Assembly: GCA_002197995.1 (NCBI GenBank) | Contig: NGZR01000001.1 | Coordinates: 14,775,501 to 14,839,500, forward strand | DNA: 64,000 nucleotides | DNA from: Gaeumannomyces sp. JS-464 | Taxonomy: Eukaryota > Ascomycota > Sordariomycetes > Magnaporthales > Magnaporthaceae | Direction: 5' to 3' | Shown: in pieces, positions 11,301-23,300 of the stretch | Numbering within the stretch: the stretch's first letter is position 1 | Layout of the letters: the number at the start of each line of letters is the position of its first letter | Notes under the pieces: generated by a model | The model's database searches: none | What the model saw: the letters and a program-made list of their open reading frames with translations, nothing else | What the model was told of the DNA's origin: nothing | Program-made: the position numbers and the translations under genes

Positions 11301-11677
11301 ATGCGTGTATCTCTCATTCTCATCGCCCTCGCCGGCACCTTCGCCTCGGCGACTCAGTACTTCAAAGTTGTGTGCGAGGGTCCGATCAACACGCAGATTG
11401 GCCGAAGCAACTGCAACTGTGACATCGGATTCATCAGTTGCCCAGGCTTGCCTTCTGCGTACGAGAAGTACTGCCACTGCGGTAAGTCACTTAATTGACC
11501 CCAAACACCATATTATTACCACCCAAAAAATTGGAAAAATGGAAATCCTAATCAGCTCTCGGCTCTCAACGTGCAGATGACGACCCGCCCGCTCCTCCAT
11601 ACCCTGGCCGCACCACGAATGGCAATGGCCGCGGCAGCAATGGCCGGAAGGTGGGCGGTCGTAAGGCGACGAAGTGA
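11301..11677 (+). CDS. small secreted cysteine-rich protein
   Basis: Two exons, 11301-11481 and 11577-11677, joined by an intron with GTAAGT donor, a CTAATC branch-like word and GTGCAG acceptor, give 93 residues. The N-terminus MRVSLILIALAGTFASATQ is a clear signal peptide. The mature part has six Cys within about 35 residues (VVCEG, NCNCDIGF, SCPGL, YCHCD), then a Pro/Gly/Asn-rich basic tail ending GRKATK. Size, signal and Cys spacing are those of fungal small secreted proteins, some of which act as effectors. No specific family recognised. It lies about 4 kb from the RIP-affected repeat block. Confidence 0.75.
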
Positions 11678-11719
11678 ATTGACAAGAACAAGAGCGAAGG
11701 AGCAGCAGAAAACATCGTA

Positions 11720-12214
11720 AAGTGAGGAATGAGCTCAAGAAAGAAAAGGAGGAGAATTCCTTTACGGGGAGCAAGCGTTGGAGGACATTTGTTCATGATC
11801 GCTGGCGTTCTATGGTTTCATTGCTGGGATATTTTGCATTCTTCGGAGTTAGGGTCTGTATAGGAAATCGCTTATCAGTGTACGCTGCATTTTATGTTGC
11901 CAAGGGCGGCCTCAAGACTGATGGGCTTGGATCAAAGATCCTGGCACGGCTGATGCCAGCCCATGTGGGCCACCAGGCCTTGCTTGTCCCGAATTTGGTG
12001 CTTTCCGCCTGGACGGTCAAAGCCGATATCCATATTGGTGATCGGCCCGTCTTCTCAGGCCAATTCCTTGGGAGTGCGCCGAGGCAGCCCCTGGCTTTAC
12101 AGTTGCCGGGTGTTGCGAGATGGGATGGAGATGCAGCAGTCCTCCTGTCAAAACTATTGTGTGGTGATCGTGAAAAGGGGTATCACGTGCACGAACTCAG
12201 GGGAGGCCCGGTCC
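11720..12214. other. intergenic; large open frame here judged a shadow
   Basis: A 282-codon plus-strand frame (11722-12570) spans this interval but shows no signal, domain or codon pattern. The opposite strand carries recognisable FAD-oxidase sequence beyond 12215, so the plus frame is probably non-coding. Confidence 0.4.
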
Positions 12215-12400
12215 AGCTTGAAGCCTCCGGGCTGAAGGCGCTAGAAGACCTGCGCAGGGTCGTACCTCCCGGCGATGGACTTCAGGCGGGCCTTGCTCTC
12301 GTCGCCGTAGCTAGCCATGACATCCTGGAACTGGCTGCCGTAGTTAATGGTGGCTTCTGGAAAGGCCATAAACCCCTGGATGTCTTGGGTGACAGGGAGT
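12215..12400 (-). pseudogene. 3' relic of an FAD-linked oxidase (berberine-bridge type)
   Basis: Minus-strand reading gives QGFMAFPEATINYGSQFQDV, then ASYGDESKARLKSIAGRYDP, then VF-stop-RLQPGGFKL. This is the C-terminal BBE segment of FAD-linked oxidoreductases (INY.., YDP..VFQRLQPGGF). A TAG stop replaces the expected Gln before RLQPGGF, a CAG to TAG change. Nothing upstream (12400-12600 and beyond) encodes the FAD-binding part, so this is a truncated copy rather than a gene. Confidence 0.6.
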
Positions 12401-12710
12401 CGGGCAGGACCCGATTAGATAAGGGTGTGGGAGCGCGCACGTCCCTACGCCGGAGCGTCCATTTTAGGAAGCTAGGTACTTCTCTCTTAGTCAAATCAGT
12501 GTTGTATGTTTTTGCCCTTTTTTGTGTTTGCCTTGAAGGCTGCATGCCGTTTGATAGATTGAATGTATAGGAGAGCCGAAACAAAGATTAAAGTCGCGCT
12601 TCTCTCACGCGACGCGGGAAGCTCTTGGAGGGGTTATGCAAGCTCGTGGGGTAGCAGCCCACTCTTCTTGGCAGCCGCATTCAGACCCCGGCCAAGCAAC
12701 CAACGTCATC

Positions 12711-12733
12711 TTTTTTTTTTTTTTTTTTTTTTT
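12711..12733. repeat. T23 homopolymer
   Basis: An uninterrupted run of 23 T, followed by CCTTCC, in the upstream region of the Ski8 gene. Confidence 0.9.
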
Positions 12734-12842
12734 CCTTCCTCGCCAACTGCCGCGCCGCGACGAAACCACATGGAGGAGCTGGCCACGACAAGCAACCGCG
12801 AAACATTGAGGCCACTGGGATAGCGCGCAAATATTGCCCAGC

Positions 12843-14163
12843 ATGGTACGCAAAGACTTGGACAACGGGGCTCGAGAAGAGCACCGCCAGTAAGCAGCGC
12901 AAGGAAGGGCTGACATCCAAGCAATGCATCTTGTTCCCAACTACATAGTCCAAGCAATACCTCACGGTCCATACCATTGACGATGGTCAGTGAAAACTCT
13001 GTACAATGCGCTCGACGAAGCCTGTTCCCAGCGAGCCAGCCGTAAACTAAAAACGGGAACAAAAACCCCACCCGGGGCAGCCCACCCATCCGAGATCTTC
13101 GCCCTGGCAGCCACGGCCGACGGCGTCTTCTCCGCGTCGGGCGGCTCGACCATCAAGATGCACCGCCCGCCCTCCTCGGCGCCTGTAGACGACGCCCCGG
13201 CCCCAAACACAACGGACGCCGCCGCCGCCGCCGAGATCCCCAAGGCCCACAGCCACGGCTGCCACCACCTGGTCGCGGGCCGCGGCGGGCCGGGCAAGGT
13301 GCTGGCGTCGGCCGGGTTCGGGCAGGACGCCAAGGTCTGGATCCAGTCCGGCGGCGGCGGCGGCGGCTGGACGGAGCACGCCACCGTGAGGCCCTGGGGC
13401 GAGGCCAAGTCGGCGGCGCGCGTGTGGGCCGTCGCGCTGAGCGCCGACGAGCAGTTCCTGGCCTGCTCGTCCGAGGCCGGCAAGGTGGCCGTGTGGGACG
13501 TGGTGGCCGGCCGCGCCGTGCACCTGTACGAGACATCGTCGGGCGGCGACGGCAGCTTCGGCATGTGCGTCGACATCAGCCCCGACGGCCGCTTCGCCGC
13601 CAGCGGCCACGAGAACGGGACCGTCTACGTCTTCAACAACGACTCGGGCAGGTTGATCTATTCGCTCACGGGTGAGTAAAGCTAATTGGGGGCAGCTTTC
13701 TTTTTTTCTTCTTCTTTTCTTTTACCAGCCGGGAAAGCCCCACGCCCTTATACACACTAACGGCACACAACAAACCAGGCCTCTCCAAGCCCATCCGCGC
13801 CGCCCGCTTCTCCCCCGGCGGCACCCGCCTCGCCGCCGCGGGCGACGCGGGCATAATCGCCATCTACGACACGCGCAACGGCGAGCACGTCGCGAGCCTG
13901 TCCCCCGGCCCCGCGTCGGCCTGGGTCATGTCGCTCGACTGGAGCCACACGGGCGAGTGGCTGCTGTCGGGCTCCTTTGACGGCCGTGTCCGCGTCTGGT
14001 CCGTCGAGACGGGCGCCTGCGTCGCCACCCACTCCGAGAGCGACCAGACCATCTGGGCCGTCAGGTGGCTGCCCAAGCCGCCCGGCCGCGCCCCGAGGGC
14101 TTCTGCGCCGCGGGGGCGAGCGGCGCCGTCACATTTTACCGGGAGGCCAGCGGGAGCGGTTGA
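12843..14163 (+). CDS. Ski8/Rec14-type WD40 protein
   Basis: Four exons are proposed: the ATG alone (12843-12845), 12949-12985, 13081-13671 and 13779-14163. Introns start GTACGC, GTCAGT and GTGAGT, and branch words CTGAC and CTAAC are visible. The joined start MSKQYLTVHTIDDAHPSEIF matches fungal Ski8. WD repeats end in AKVWI, VAVWDV, VYVFN, IAIYD and VRVWSVETG. In the last exon a missing C in CCCC (14091-14094) breaks the frame. With it restored the C-terminus reads EGFCAAGASGAVTFYREASG and stops at 14163, 338 residues. Ski8 is a scaffold of the cytoplasmic Ski complex, which feeds mRNA to the exosome, and also has a meiotic recombination role in fungi. Confidence 0.85.
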
Positions 14164-14289
14164 GGTAGGGGAGGAATGTGAGGCGGGTGGGAAGAGCAAA
14201 GCATCTATGGGGGTATCGGCGAGAATATCAGCCGTGAGACAACGGTTCGCTCATGCCCGGCCAGTAGGGAATGGTGGCTAGGAAACCTA

Positions 14290-15263
14290 CCTTCGGAGGT
14301 AGATGCGTAGTTCTCGCGAGACAGAATCGGCGACAGTGCTCGATCGAAGAGTCCTGCTCGATGGTGGTCTTGTCCCTGAGAACGCATACAGACAAAATCT
14401 TTATACACGCTGTGACGTGCGTGACATGCTCTAGTTCTAAAACAGAGCATAACAGTGTTGCTACGATTCTAGACTATCGAATTACAAGATACACGAGTGA
14501 CAATGAGAAGCTTGATGATTTGGGCAATTATCTTTAATTGTTTGTGTTTTGCTCCCATCGATCTCTACTCCTTCCAGATCTCGATATATGCATGATGCTA
14601 TTTACACATGGTCCCAAGGCTACCAAGCCGCAGCAAGACACAAACTTGGGCAGTAGGAATCTGGTAGCGAAAAGGGAGAACAAAGGCCACACACCGGCAA
14701 CAGAGGTGGCGGCAAGCCCAAGGAAGGGTGGTCCTTGCAGGCGGAAAGTGTGTGATGGATGATCAGCGCGTGTGATACGCCCAACCAAAAAAAGAGAAGA
14801 AAGTCGGTTCGTAGCTCGTCCCATCGTCCAGCTCTGCCTCATCGTTGCGGCAATCAAAAGAAAAAGGTAAAGTAATAGTAAATATAAGGCAACATACGCC
14901 CCTCGAAAGGGACGCCGCTGACACATGAAGTGAGTCTGGCCGACGGGGATGGGTTCGAGGGTTCGTGGTATGGAGGACAAGGGAAAATATGACAAAGAAA
15001 AGGCCAGCAAAACCTTGCTGGTTTATGAGGGCTGGAAATCCCGACCGAGTAGCAAAAAGACGCCACGATTCTCCGCTGTCGCTGTTGTGCCCCGATACGC
15101 CGACGCATGATGCGATGATGAGAGTGGAAGGAAAGAGAAGAGGGGGACGAGGGACCCTGACTTGCTTACAAGTCCCTCTGGAGGGTTGTTTGGTTTTTTT
15201 TATGCGATAATGCCCTTGCGTTAGCTGCCGACTTGGACGACGTGAGGAGCTTGTGATTGCTCA
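14290..15263. other. intergenic between Ski8 and the YAG7-like gene
   Basis: Convergent 3' flanks of the two neighbouring genes. Short open frames only, no domain recognised. Confidence 0.4.
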
Positions 15264-16947
15264 CTAAGCATCGTCACTCCGGCGCTGTTGCTGTCCGCGG
15301 AAAGAGCCGTCGCCTCCACGATCGCCGCCACGGCCGCGACCACCACGACCACGTCCGCGACCCTCACCACGGAAGTTCCCGCGGCCACGGTAGTTACCCC
15401 GGCCGCGCCATCCTCCCTCTCCGCGGCCGCGGTTGCGTCCCTGCACTGACTGGAAGCCATCGTTGGCATCAGCGGGAGCAGCAGGAGCCTGGAAAGGAAA
15501 TCAGAAGCGGCTTGTCAGTGACAGGTTTCCAAATACAGGAATCAGGGTAGGACAGAAATGTGTAATACAAGGGCCACAAGAAATACTCACATCTGCAGCG
15601 TTCTCAGTGGCATCGTCAGCCCACGACTGGGTGTTACCCGGGCCGGCAGGGGTAGCGTTCAGTCCCGTCTCCGTCTCGGCAGGGTTCCGGGGAACCTCAA
15701 CCCACTCCTGAGACGCGGACATGCTGGCATTACCGGCATCCCACTGAGAGGCCTCAGCGCTAGCGTTGGCCGCCTCGTCGGCGACCTCGGCATTCGCGGG
15801 CACTCTGTGGGCAGCCTCCTCGCTGTGGTTGCCGTTGGTGAGGGTGACGTCGGTACCGGCATCGATCTCAGTCAGGCCGGCGTTAGCGACAGTGGGGTCG
15901 GTACCGATTTCCTCCTTGCTCTCGACGGCGGGCTCCTCGCCAGAAGGGAACAGCGGGACTGCGTGGGCAATAGCCGCGTCCTTTACTTGGGCAACTAAAG
16001 GGAAGCACGTGTGTTAGCTCGGACTCGGCAACGGAAATTTCTGGTGGGCGGAAAAGCATGACGCACAAGTTGTCTGGAGCTCCTCTCCCGTCACGCTCTT
16101 GGCCCGCTCGTCAGAGCCGTGGACCAATTTGAGCATGGTCGCAACGCCCTCCTCGTCGCCAGAGTAGACCTGCAGGAGGACACCCTCGAGAGCACGGTTC
16201 TCGTCGAGCTCGCTACTATGCTCCTCGCCGCGCCGTGCGGCGGCGAGGCGGAGGAACTGAGAGAGGACTAGCAGGCTGCTGTGCAGCAGCTTCTTGGACT
16301 CAGCCTCGGCCGCGCTCTTAATCTCGGCCACAGCCGCGCTCTTGTCCTTCTCGTGCTGCTGCGTCAGGGTCTTCTCCACCTCCGCCTTGATCTCAGCGGC
16401 ACGTGTGCGGTACTCGAGATCGATCTTCTTGTACTGAGCCAGCTGCTCCTCATACTGGGCCAACTGGGTCAGAAGGCGCGGCTTGTTGAGGATGGAGGCC
16501 CGCTGGTCGGCGTTGATGATTCTTAGATGGACGAGCTCATCCAGGGACTTGTCCTTGTTTTCGGACACAAGGGCATCGGTCTTGGAGATGTTTTGCTAAG
16601 AAGGAAGAAAACATTAGCAACAAAAGGTGCGGGGAAGTGGCGGGGCAGGAAGGGAGAGGAGTCGCCTACAATCTTCTTGTTGACATTGCGGATGTTCCTA
16701 TTTTTACTGTCAGCTGGGGTTGCGGCAGATGCGAGCCAGGACTGACGGCGGACTCACTTCTGAAGGTCCCTGATGTAGGGGCTCTCGCCGTCTTCCTGCG
16801 CAGCATCGCCAGCAACCGAGCTGGGCTTTTCGGCGGGGGTAGAGGCGGGCGCGGGGGACTCGGCGCGCGAGGCGGCCTTGGCCTTCTTCTTCTTAGCCGA
16901 CTTGGACTCGGCGGGGGCAGGGGGTTCTGCACGGCGGGCGCGGCCAT
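15264..16947 (-). CDS. YAG7-like fungal protein with C-terminal RGG box
   Basis: Five exons (16758-16947, 16670-16697, 16067-16595, 15591-15994, 15264-15488) give 458 residues once one missing C in the C5 run at 16920-16924 is allowed for. The product has an Ala/Pro start, a lysine patch (SKSAKKKKAKAA) and a predicted coiled coil around KSLDELVHLRIINADQRASI and LLTQLAQYEEQLAQYKKIDL. A long acidic, Asn/Ala-rich stretch follows and then an RGG box (GRGRGGRGRGG) at the C-terminus. The central part resembles the fungal YAG7-like family. RGG boxes usually bind RNA, so a ribosome- or mRNA-associated role is plausible (inference). Confidence 0.7.
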
Positions 16948-18388
16948 TGCGGAGGTGGGGGGTAGGAGAGGCAAAGAGAAGGGGACGGGAGAGGGCCGGA
17001 GCGGACGGAGAGGGACGCGAGCTGCTTCGATGCGCAGGCAACGAGACTCGTGGGTGTTCTCCTGGCGTCGCAAGACACGCGGGCGGAAGTGGCAGTGGGT
17101 GATAGAGGCTCGAGAAACTGGGCTTCTCGCGGAATACAGACGAGAGGAGGTGGGAATTTCAGTTGAAATGTGCTGATCGGAGGGGTTGTTTGGAGAGGAG
17201 GGATAGTGAGAAGTAAGGTTTTTTTCACGAGATTTTCTTCTTCTGGTTGGATGTTGAAGACTTCGAGGTGCGACTTGCTGTCAAAAATTTTGGCTGCTTG
17301 CCATCGACACACACCATGGAGCTCGAGCTGCCCTCCCTCCTTCGCCCCTGCCCCATCGGGCTCTACCCGTACCCCCCTGGACGGCCCAAGACCCACATTT
17401 CAGCCGCGAAAGGCACACAGACCACTGTTTGCGAGACATTGGCTAGATCTCTGGCTCTAACATTTCATCAGATTTTGCCCTGGTCTCTCCCTGCTGGATC
17501 ATCCCTATTTGCTTTATCTTATTTGCACCTAGAGGTATGCAAGTGGGTACTTCTCCGGATGTCCATTTTATTTCAACTACCTTATTTATCGGCAATATTT
17601 GCAGGTTTGGGTCCTGTTTGCAGGGTACGGCCCTACGAGGAGGCGTATGTTCTTGTTAGCCGGAGCCTGGGGAATTCTGTCATCACTCTTGATGGGAACA
17701 AAACAAATAATTGAGCTGCTGCAAACAAGCATTCAACCTATTCCGGCAAGTATTATTTCGTCTCCCACCTGGCCTGTTCGCGGCCCAACCCACAACACCC
17801 ATGTAAAAAGGAATCGTGGAGAAGCTTGAAGAAACCTGCAGGTAACGGCATCGAGATGCGCCTCTGACCCCAAAAGTTCGGTTGCGCGTTTGCGCATCGC
17901 AGCCCTACTATTCATCACACTTTTACGGGCAGTCGAGTTTCTCTCGCGCCTGCTGCCCCACGACACACCACCTGCCCTAAGCATATTCTGGGCTGTCGGA
18001 TGCGACCCTTGGCATTTATCGGTGTAGCGAAAACAAGAAGAAACCTCTCGAGCCATTTGCAGGTGCCGCCCGCATCGCCCAGGGTCAAGGCACGGACCCG
18101 CCGAGACCCGTAGCCCCTGCAGATGCGAGCTGTCGGCCTAGACGGACGGACAGCGTAGAGCTCAAGGTACCGCCGTACCATTTCGTGGTGCCCTTCTCCA
18201 TCTCCAGTTCACGCGGGCCTACCCTGATATCTCCATGGTACGATCCTGCCAGTGTTTTCTGTCTCGGCGCTGCAATGGCAGTAGTACGGACGTCGAGAAG
18301 GTCGGGACGGCTTCTCGAACTTCAGGCGGTGGCGCATGTGTAATATGTGATAGGGTCGGTTCGTCTCATCGATGCTGTTTTTGAACGT
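16948..18388. other. intergenic, upstream of YAG7-like gene and downstream of CENP-W
   Basis: Contains the YAG7-like promoter region. No supported gene; the overlapping frames lack domains. Confidence 0.4.
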
Positions 18389-18884
18389 TCACAGCTTGAA
18401 CTTGGCGAGAGAGTCCTGAGGTACATCCGACGAGGTCCATGTCAGCATGGGTGAACCCCCCTCATCGCCTCCAAAGCCGTCCCGTGGCTAGCAATCAACA
18501 TACCGCAGTAACCTTCTTAACACTCCGCGGCGTGATGCCCTTCTCGCCCGCCCTTTTGGACTCGATAACGGCCTCGTTCACGACACTGGGTTCCGGGGTT
18601 TAGTTATTCGGCCGAGAGGTATGGATCGAGTAGGTGTGGTGCAGCCCGGGGATAAAACACGTACGCTTGCAGGAATCGGATGTAGTCGACGAAAATCTGC
18701 AAGTTTGGATGCGGGCGTCAGCTGGGCTACCACATGCCCGGTTATGGGAGACGCGACGCGTCGCAAACTACTGGTCGCAAAAACGAACCGTGACGTCGGC
18801 GTCCTTGCTGACATTGCAGTCGGACTCGGCCTTGATGATGCGCTTGACCGTTGCCCTGGGGTAGAGCTTCTGTCCCGGCGCCAT
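18389..18884 (-). CDS. CENP-W, inner kinetochore histone-fold protein
   Basis: Four small exons (18789-18884, 18665-18696, 18504-18585, 18389-18415) with phases that join perfectly give 78 residues. The start is MAPGQKLYPRATVKRIIKA, the middle IFVDYIRFLQA, and the end GEKGITPRSVKKVTADSLAKFKL. This is a single histone fold with the conserved fungal CENP-W pattern (YPRAT.K.I..., ...R.T.RSVKKVT...LAKFK). CENP-W pairs with CENP-T in the CCAN at the centromere. Acceptors are CAG. No frameshift is needed. It is transcribed divergently from prefoldin 4. Confidence 0.85.
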
Positions 18885-19218
18885 CTTGTTTGTAGCTGTG
18901 GGCTGGCTGGTTCAGCCGCGAGCAGTCCGGATTCGGAGAAGCTGTCTGTCGCGTGGTTTGGCACCGAGTTTGGATTGGCGATGATGTGATGGAGCCCCGG
19001 CTGGTGCCGTTTTGACCCCGCCATACAGTGCGTTCGGACAGTTTATCTACGGTATACACGGCTGAGATCCATCATAGAGCTCCCCGCCGTCGTCGATGAT
19101 ATTTCCTGCGCATTATTTGTTGGGCGGCGGCGGCACGTGCAAACTGGCAGGGCATTTCAACCAGCATCTGCCCGAGAAGAATCGCATCACTCGTTCAGCG
19201 TGTGCTTCAGATCCCACG
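18885..19218. promoter_or_regulatory. shared divergent promoter of CENP-W and prefoldin 4
   Basis: 334 bp separate the two start codons, which face away from each other, so both promoters must lie here. No TATA box is obvious. Confidence 0.5.
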
Positions 19219-19879
19219 ATGCAGAGGGTATGGTAAGTAAACAGAAGTTCAGGCAAATCAAAAAGCGCACATAACTAATAAAAACCCCCGCCAACCCCTA
19301 CAGTTGAGCAAAGAGGAGGAGGAGGCGGCCGGGGACGAGGTCGAGGTCCGGCGCGAGGACCAGGACAAGATCAACAGGTTCAGCCGCCTGCACCAGCGCG
19401 AGCTCACGATCGAGGAGGAGCTCAAGGAAGAACGTGAGCGAAGCGCCCCCTGATGTAATACGTCTGGGATTTTGCTGCATCACTGACCTGACACCATCTA
19501 TCCGTCTTCTCGCCCCCATTCAGAAAGAAAAAGAGGAGCTCGACGACGTCAGCACTGAGCTGGCTGGCCGATGAAGACGAGACCGTCCCGTAAGCATATC
19601 TAGTCCTTCCCTTGCCTGTCCCACCACTTCTCATATCGCTCCATCTCAAACCTCCTCTTTAACACAAAATAAAAAATAAAAAACAGATACAAGGTCGGAG
19701 ACGCCTTCTTCCACATGCCCCTGCCTCAGGCCCAGGAGATGCTGGCCATCTCGGGCTCCAGGCTCGAAAGCGCCATCGAGGAGCTCGAGGACTCGCTTGG
19801 CACCATCAAGGACGAGATGACGCAGCTCAAGGTCGAGCTATACGCCCGCTTCGGCAAGAGCATCCAACTAGAGACCTAA
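19219..19879 (+). CDS. prefoldin subunit 4
   Basis: Exons 19219-19227, 19304-19433, 19524-19589 and 19687-19879. The protein shows VEVRREDQDKINRFSRLHQRE, the N-terminal coiled coil of prefoldin beta-type subunits, and ends FFHMPLPQAQEMLAIS...LKVELYARFGKSIQLET, the conserved hairpin and second coil. Two small deletions are inferred: two bases near 19427-19433 (ELKEKN expected) and AG near 19561 (TELELADEDE expected). With them the length is 133 residues, as usual. Prefoldin is the hexameric cytosolic chaperone that delivers actin and tubulin to CCT. The first exon contributes only MQR, with a GTATGG donor. Confidence 0.8.
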
Positions 19880-20347
19880 AAGGTGGTGATACACGAAATG
19901 CCGGGCCTACAATGTGTGTGGTTCATTACAAACAACCTGTCGATGGTAGCTAGGCATTGCATACATGCCAACGTGCGTTAGTTTTCTGCAATAAGACGCG
20001 AATGCTACAAAGACTCAGGTAGATATTGCTGCGATCCGCCACCAGCCTTTTCCCCCTGCTCTCCCCTAAATCTACCAAGAACCCAGCCAATATCCGGAGC
20101 CATTACAGACGAGAACAAGAAATGATGTATGCATACATTAGAATATGTCAAAGTCTCGCGAACTCTGCTCCCCCCTCCCATCTTGAACTGTAGTATTCTC
20201 TTGTCTTTCCTAATTAACTTTGAGTATAAGGTCCCAACGGCTTTTGCTCAGTGCAGCAGGGAGGCGTGCTATCCTCTATCCTTGGTTATGCCACATGTCT
20301 GCCTTCACGCATTATCGACATTCCAAGCAGTATTACAAAAAAACGAG
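19880..20347. other. intergenic, 3' flank of prefoldin 4
   Basis: AT-richer convergent 3' region. Nothing else seen. Confidence 0.5.
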
Positions 20348-23300
20348 TCAAACGATAACTAACCACGTGTAAAACTCTTCATGGTTGATGTTCGTCTGAG
20401 GGGACCGTCTGAGGGACCGTCTGAGGGGACCGTCTTCGGTGCGCTGCACTTCCTGCTCACTCCTCACGTGAAGCAGAGAGATCCGGCTATGTGCTCGAAC
20501 GGTCTTTGAAAATGTGCTGCTGGTTCTGGGTAGATCGGACTCGGTACCGGACTGTGTCTTTTTAACAACGGTTCCAGAGCTCATATGGGAGGCAGCATCG
20601 TCGTTGCGCACACGTCGGGGGAAAGCATGCCCGGCGATCCGTGCCAGCAAGCCGAAGCGGATGCCTTCCTCACGGGGTGACATCCGGCTGACGGGCGTCA
20701 AGAAGTGGTCGCTGTTTGCCGTGCTCGACCCTACCGTTATAGTGCTGGCGTCTGGGTGTGGTTGCAGACGGCTGGCCGACGGTGTCAGTGGTGTCTTGGC
20801 CTCTGCCGCCGTCGAGGATTCTTCATTGCCGCTGACATTCGAGACTTTCCGGGTTCTGTCTGGTATGGATGTGGCTTGGACAGTGGCTGGGTCCTTGATA
20901 CACTCATCGCTTCGGCAATCCGCTAACGGCTGAGGACTGCGACGCGCGCTGCTCTTGAGTGACACGATATCTTGCTCGAGAGCCTGAATTTCCCTGAAAG
21001 CGCCTTCGTTCGGCTGGATCTGCAGCTCCGGGTATTCGAGGTTGGCATGGTCGGGGCTGTGGCTGTGGCTGCGGTAGGGGCTTGTGCTGGCCCTTTTTCC
21101 GGTGGTCCAAGACGAAGACCTGCTAGGGAGCATTTTGCCGACGCTGATCTTGAAAAGCCTTCCAAGCCTGCCAGGCTATCCGTGCGCTAAGCGATGTCCT
21201 TCTTCTGGAAGAGGCTGGGCTGTCTTTGTCCGTGACCCATCCAGCATCCTCGTCGCCGCCTCCAAGTGTCTTTGCTGCAAAATCCCTAGAGATGACATCA
21301 CATTCGGGGCCCGGCAGGGCCGTTTCTTTCCGCCCTTGTGTGAGATGGAAATCTCGCCCAGGACCTGGGGATCTCGGAAACCTCCACCGTTGGCATCATT
21401 TTAGCCCGCCTCGAAGCACACTTCTCCAGAGTGCTGGCAAGGGTTGCTATCCGGGACGGTGCTCGACCGACCAAGGTCTGTTGAGAGAACACTCTCATAT
21501 CTCTTCCCGGAGACCACACTGCGTGCTGGTGAGGCTTGATCATGGTCGCAGGCGCTTGACTGACCGGGGCCGACGTAGCGGGCGCTCAGCCTGCTTCCGT
21601 CTGGAGTGTGAGCATCCAGATGGCCTTTTGTCCCCGAATTGCCGTTTGTAATGCTGCGGTGACCACCACTAACGCGTGCTAAGGAGAGGCGTTCATCGGC
21701 CTCTGCCCGAATCGCACGACACGCCACACGGTCTCGGCGCTTTCCCTCTGACACCCCAACGGCGACATGTCTGACGTGTCAAGGTGAACAGACAGGGAGC
21801 CCGACTCAACCCTGAGCCGTGGATGCTCCTCATGCTCGAGTATTTGCTACTCTCGGGTGCGCTCGGGTATGCAGTCTCACCGTCTGTGCAGACAACCTTG
21901 GAGTCGAGCCTTGCCTTGCGGGGAACAGTGAGATGTAGACGCGCAAGGAGTGGCGGCTTCTCAGATGGCGATTGTGGCCCTTTCCCCTCCTGTTTGCGGT
22001 TGCCGATATTCATCTCTGAAATCCTCCCTGAAGCGACTTACAGAGTGCAGATTTGGCTTGCGCCGCGACTTCGACTCTGCAAACCGCATCGGGATTGTGA
22101 GAAGCTCCTCTTCTCGGCGATGAAAGCTGGAAGCCTCGGAGTCCGAGGCAAAAGCAGAGGGCGAGTCGGTGGGAGTCCACGGGGGGCCAGGCAGAGGGAG
22201 TCTCGAGGTTGGCGAGCTACTTCGCTGGCGTTCGCAGGGGCTGCTATTCCTCTCACTATGCCGGCTGTGTCTACGCGCAGCTATATTGTTCGTCGCTGGG
22301 TGTGTTAGTGGAAGAGGAGCGAAAAATAAGATATCTTTGAACTTACTCTCGGTCTCGGATTCAACCGTGTGAGCTGTGAGCCTCGGACTCTGCGAGACAG
22401 CAGCGACATATGGGGTTGATAGCGGACGCTGAAGGTAGATGCCTCCCGATGACGGTAGACTGGACAATGAATTTCGCTTGCGTGGCCTGTTTAGCAAGGA
22501 GATTCGGCATCATGGCCGGTGATTTCCTCTGAAGTTGCCGTACCAGAGACCCTGTGGTCTCTCCGATGGAGGTTGCGGTGTCGGCATCTTCGAGATGCGC
22601 CTCGTAAGTATGTGACATATTCAACGGAGCTGCTAGGGCGATCTGGTGTGTGCGGCTCTCTTTATGTATCTGTGGACTCCGCGGTGCGGATCCGACTTCT
22701 TTCTGAACTGCACAGGTCGGGGTGACGGACTTGTGGCCGTGAAAACAGGGGCTGTTGGTGCTTGGAGGTCAAGGCTGGACAAGACGATCGCGACTTGGGT
22801 ATGTGAGCAGCACTGGGTCCATCGGCATCTGCCCTGTGCTAGAACCGAAGTCGGAACTTGCCCGCAGAGCCGAGTAAAGATCCTGGCTGCGCAGCCAGGT
22901 CCTCATTGGGGACTGGTCACAGTCCGCGTTGTCAGACGAATCACCGTTGGATGCGGGAGATCCAGACGAGATCTATAAAACCTTGTACTGTGTGCGGACG
23001 GGGGCCCAGGAAATTGATGGGACTTGGCTCGGCCTGCTTGCTCTTGCTGTCACAGCTTTTCCTGCTGATCTCCCTGGGAAACCCTCCACTAACGACCACA
23101 GCGGCAACAGCCTGCCTTTCCCGGCTCGCGGCTGACATAGCTTGCTTTTCTGAATCGCTTGAGCTTGTTGCTAGCGCTAGAAGAGAACCAAGAGACGAGC
23201 CCGTCATGCTCGGGAGACTGAGAGGCGTGGTCGACGAGATCGAGGACAGCTGGGGCATCGAGTTTCTTTTATCGCGCGGGGCACCTTGAGAGGCAGGCCG

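Noticed and set aside
11722..12570. 282-codon plus-strand frame
   Set aside because: Composition is not protein-like, and the opposite strand encodes a recognisable FAD-oxidase fragment.
20394..20431. CRISPR-like array
   Set aside because: Only three contiguous 12-13 bp units with no spacers; a simple tandem repeat in a fungal coding region.
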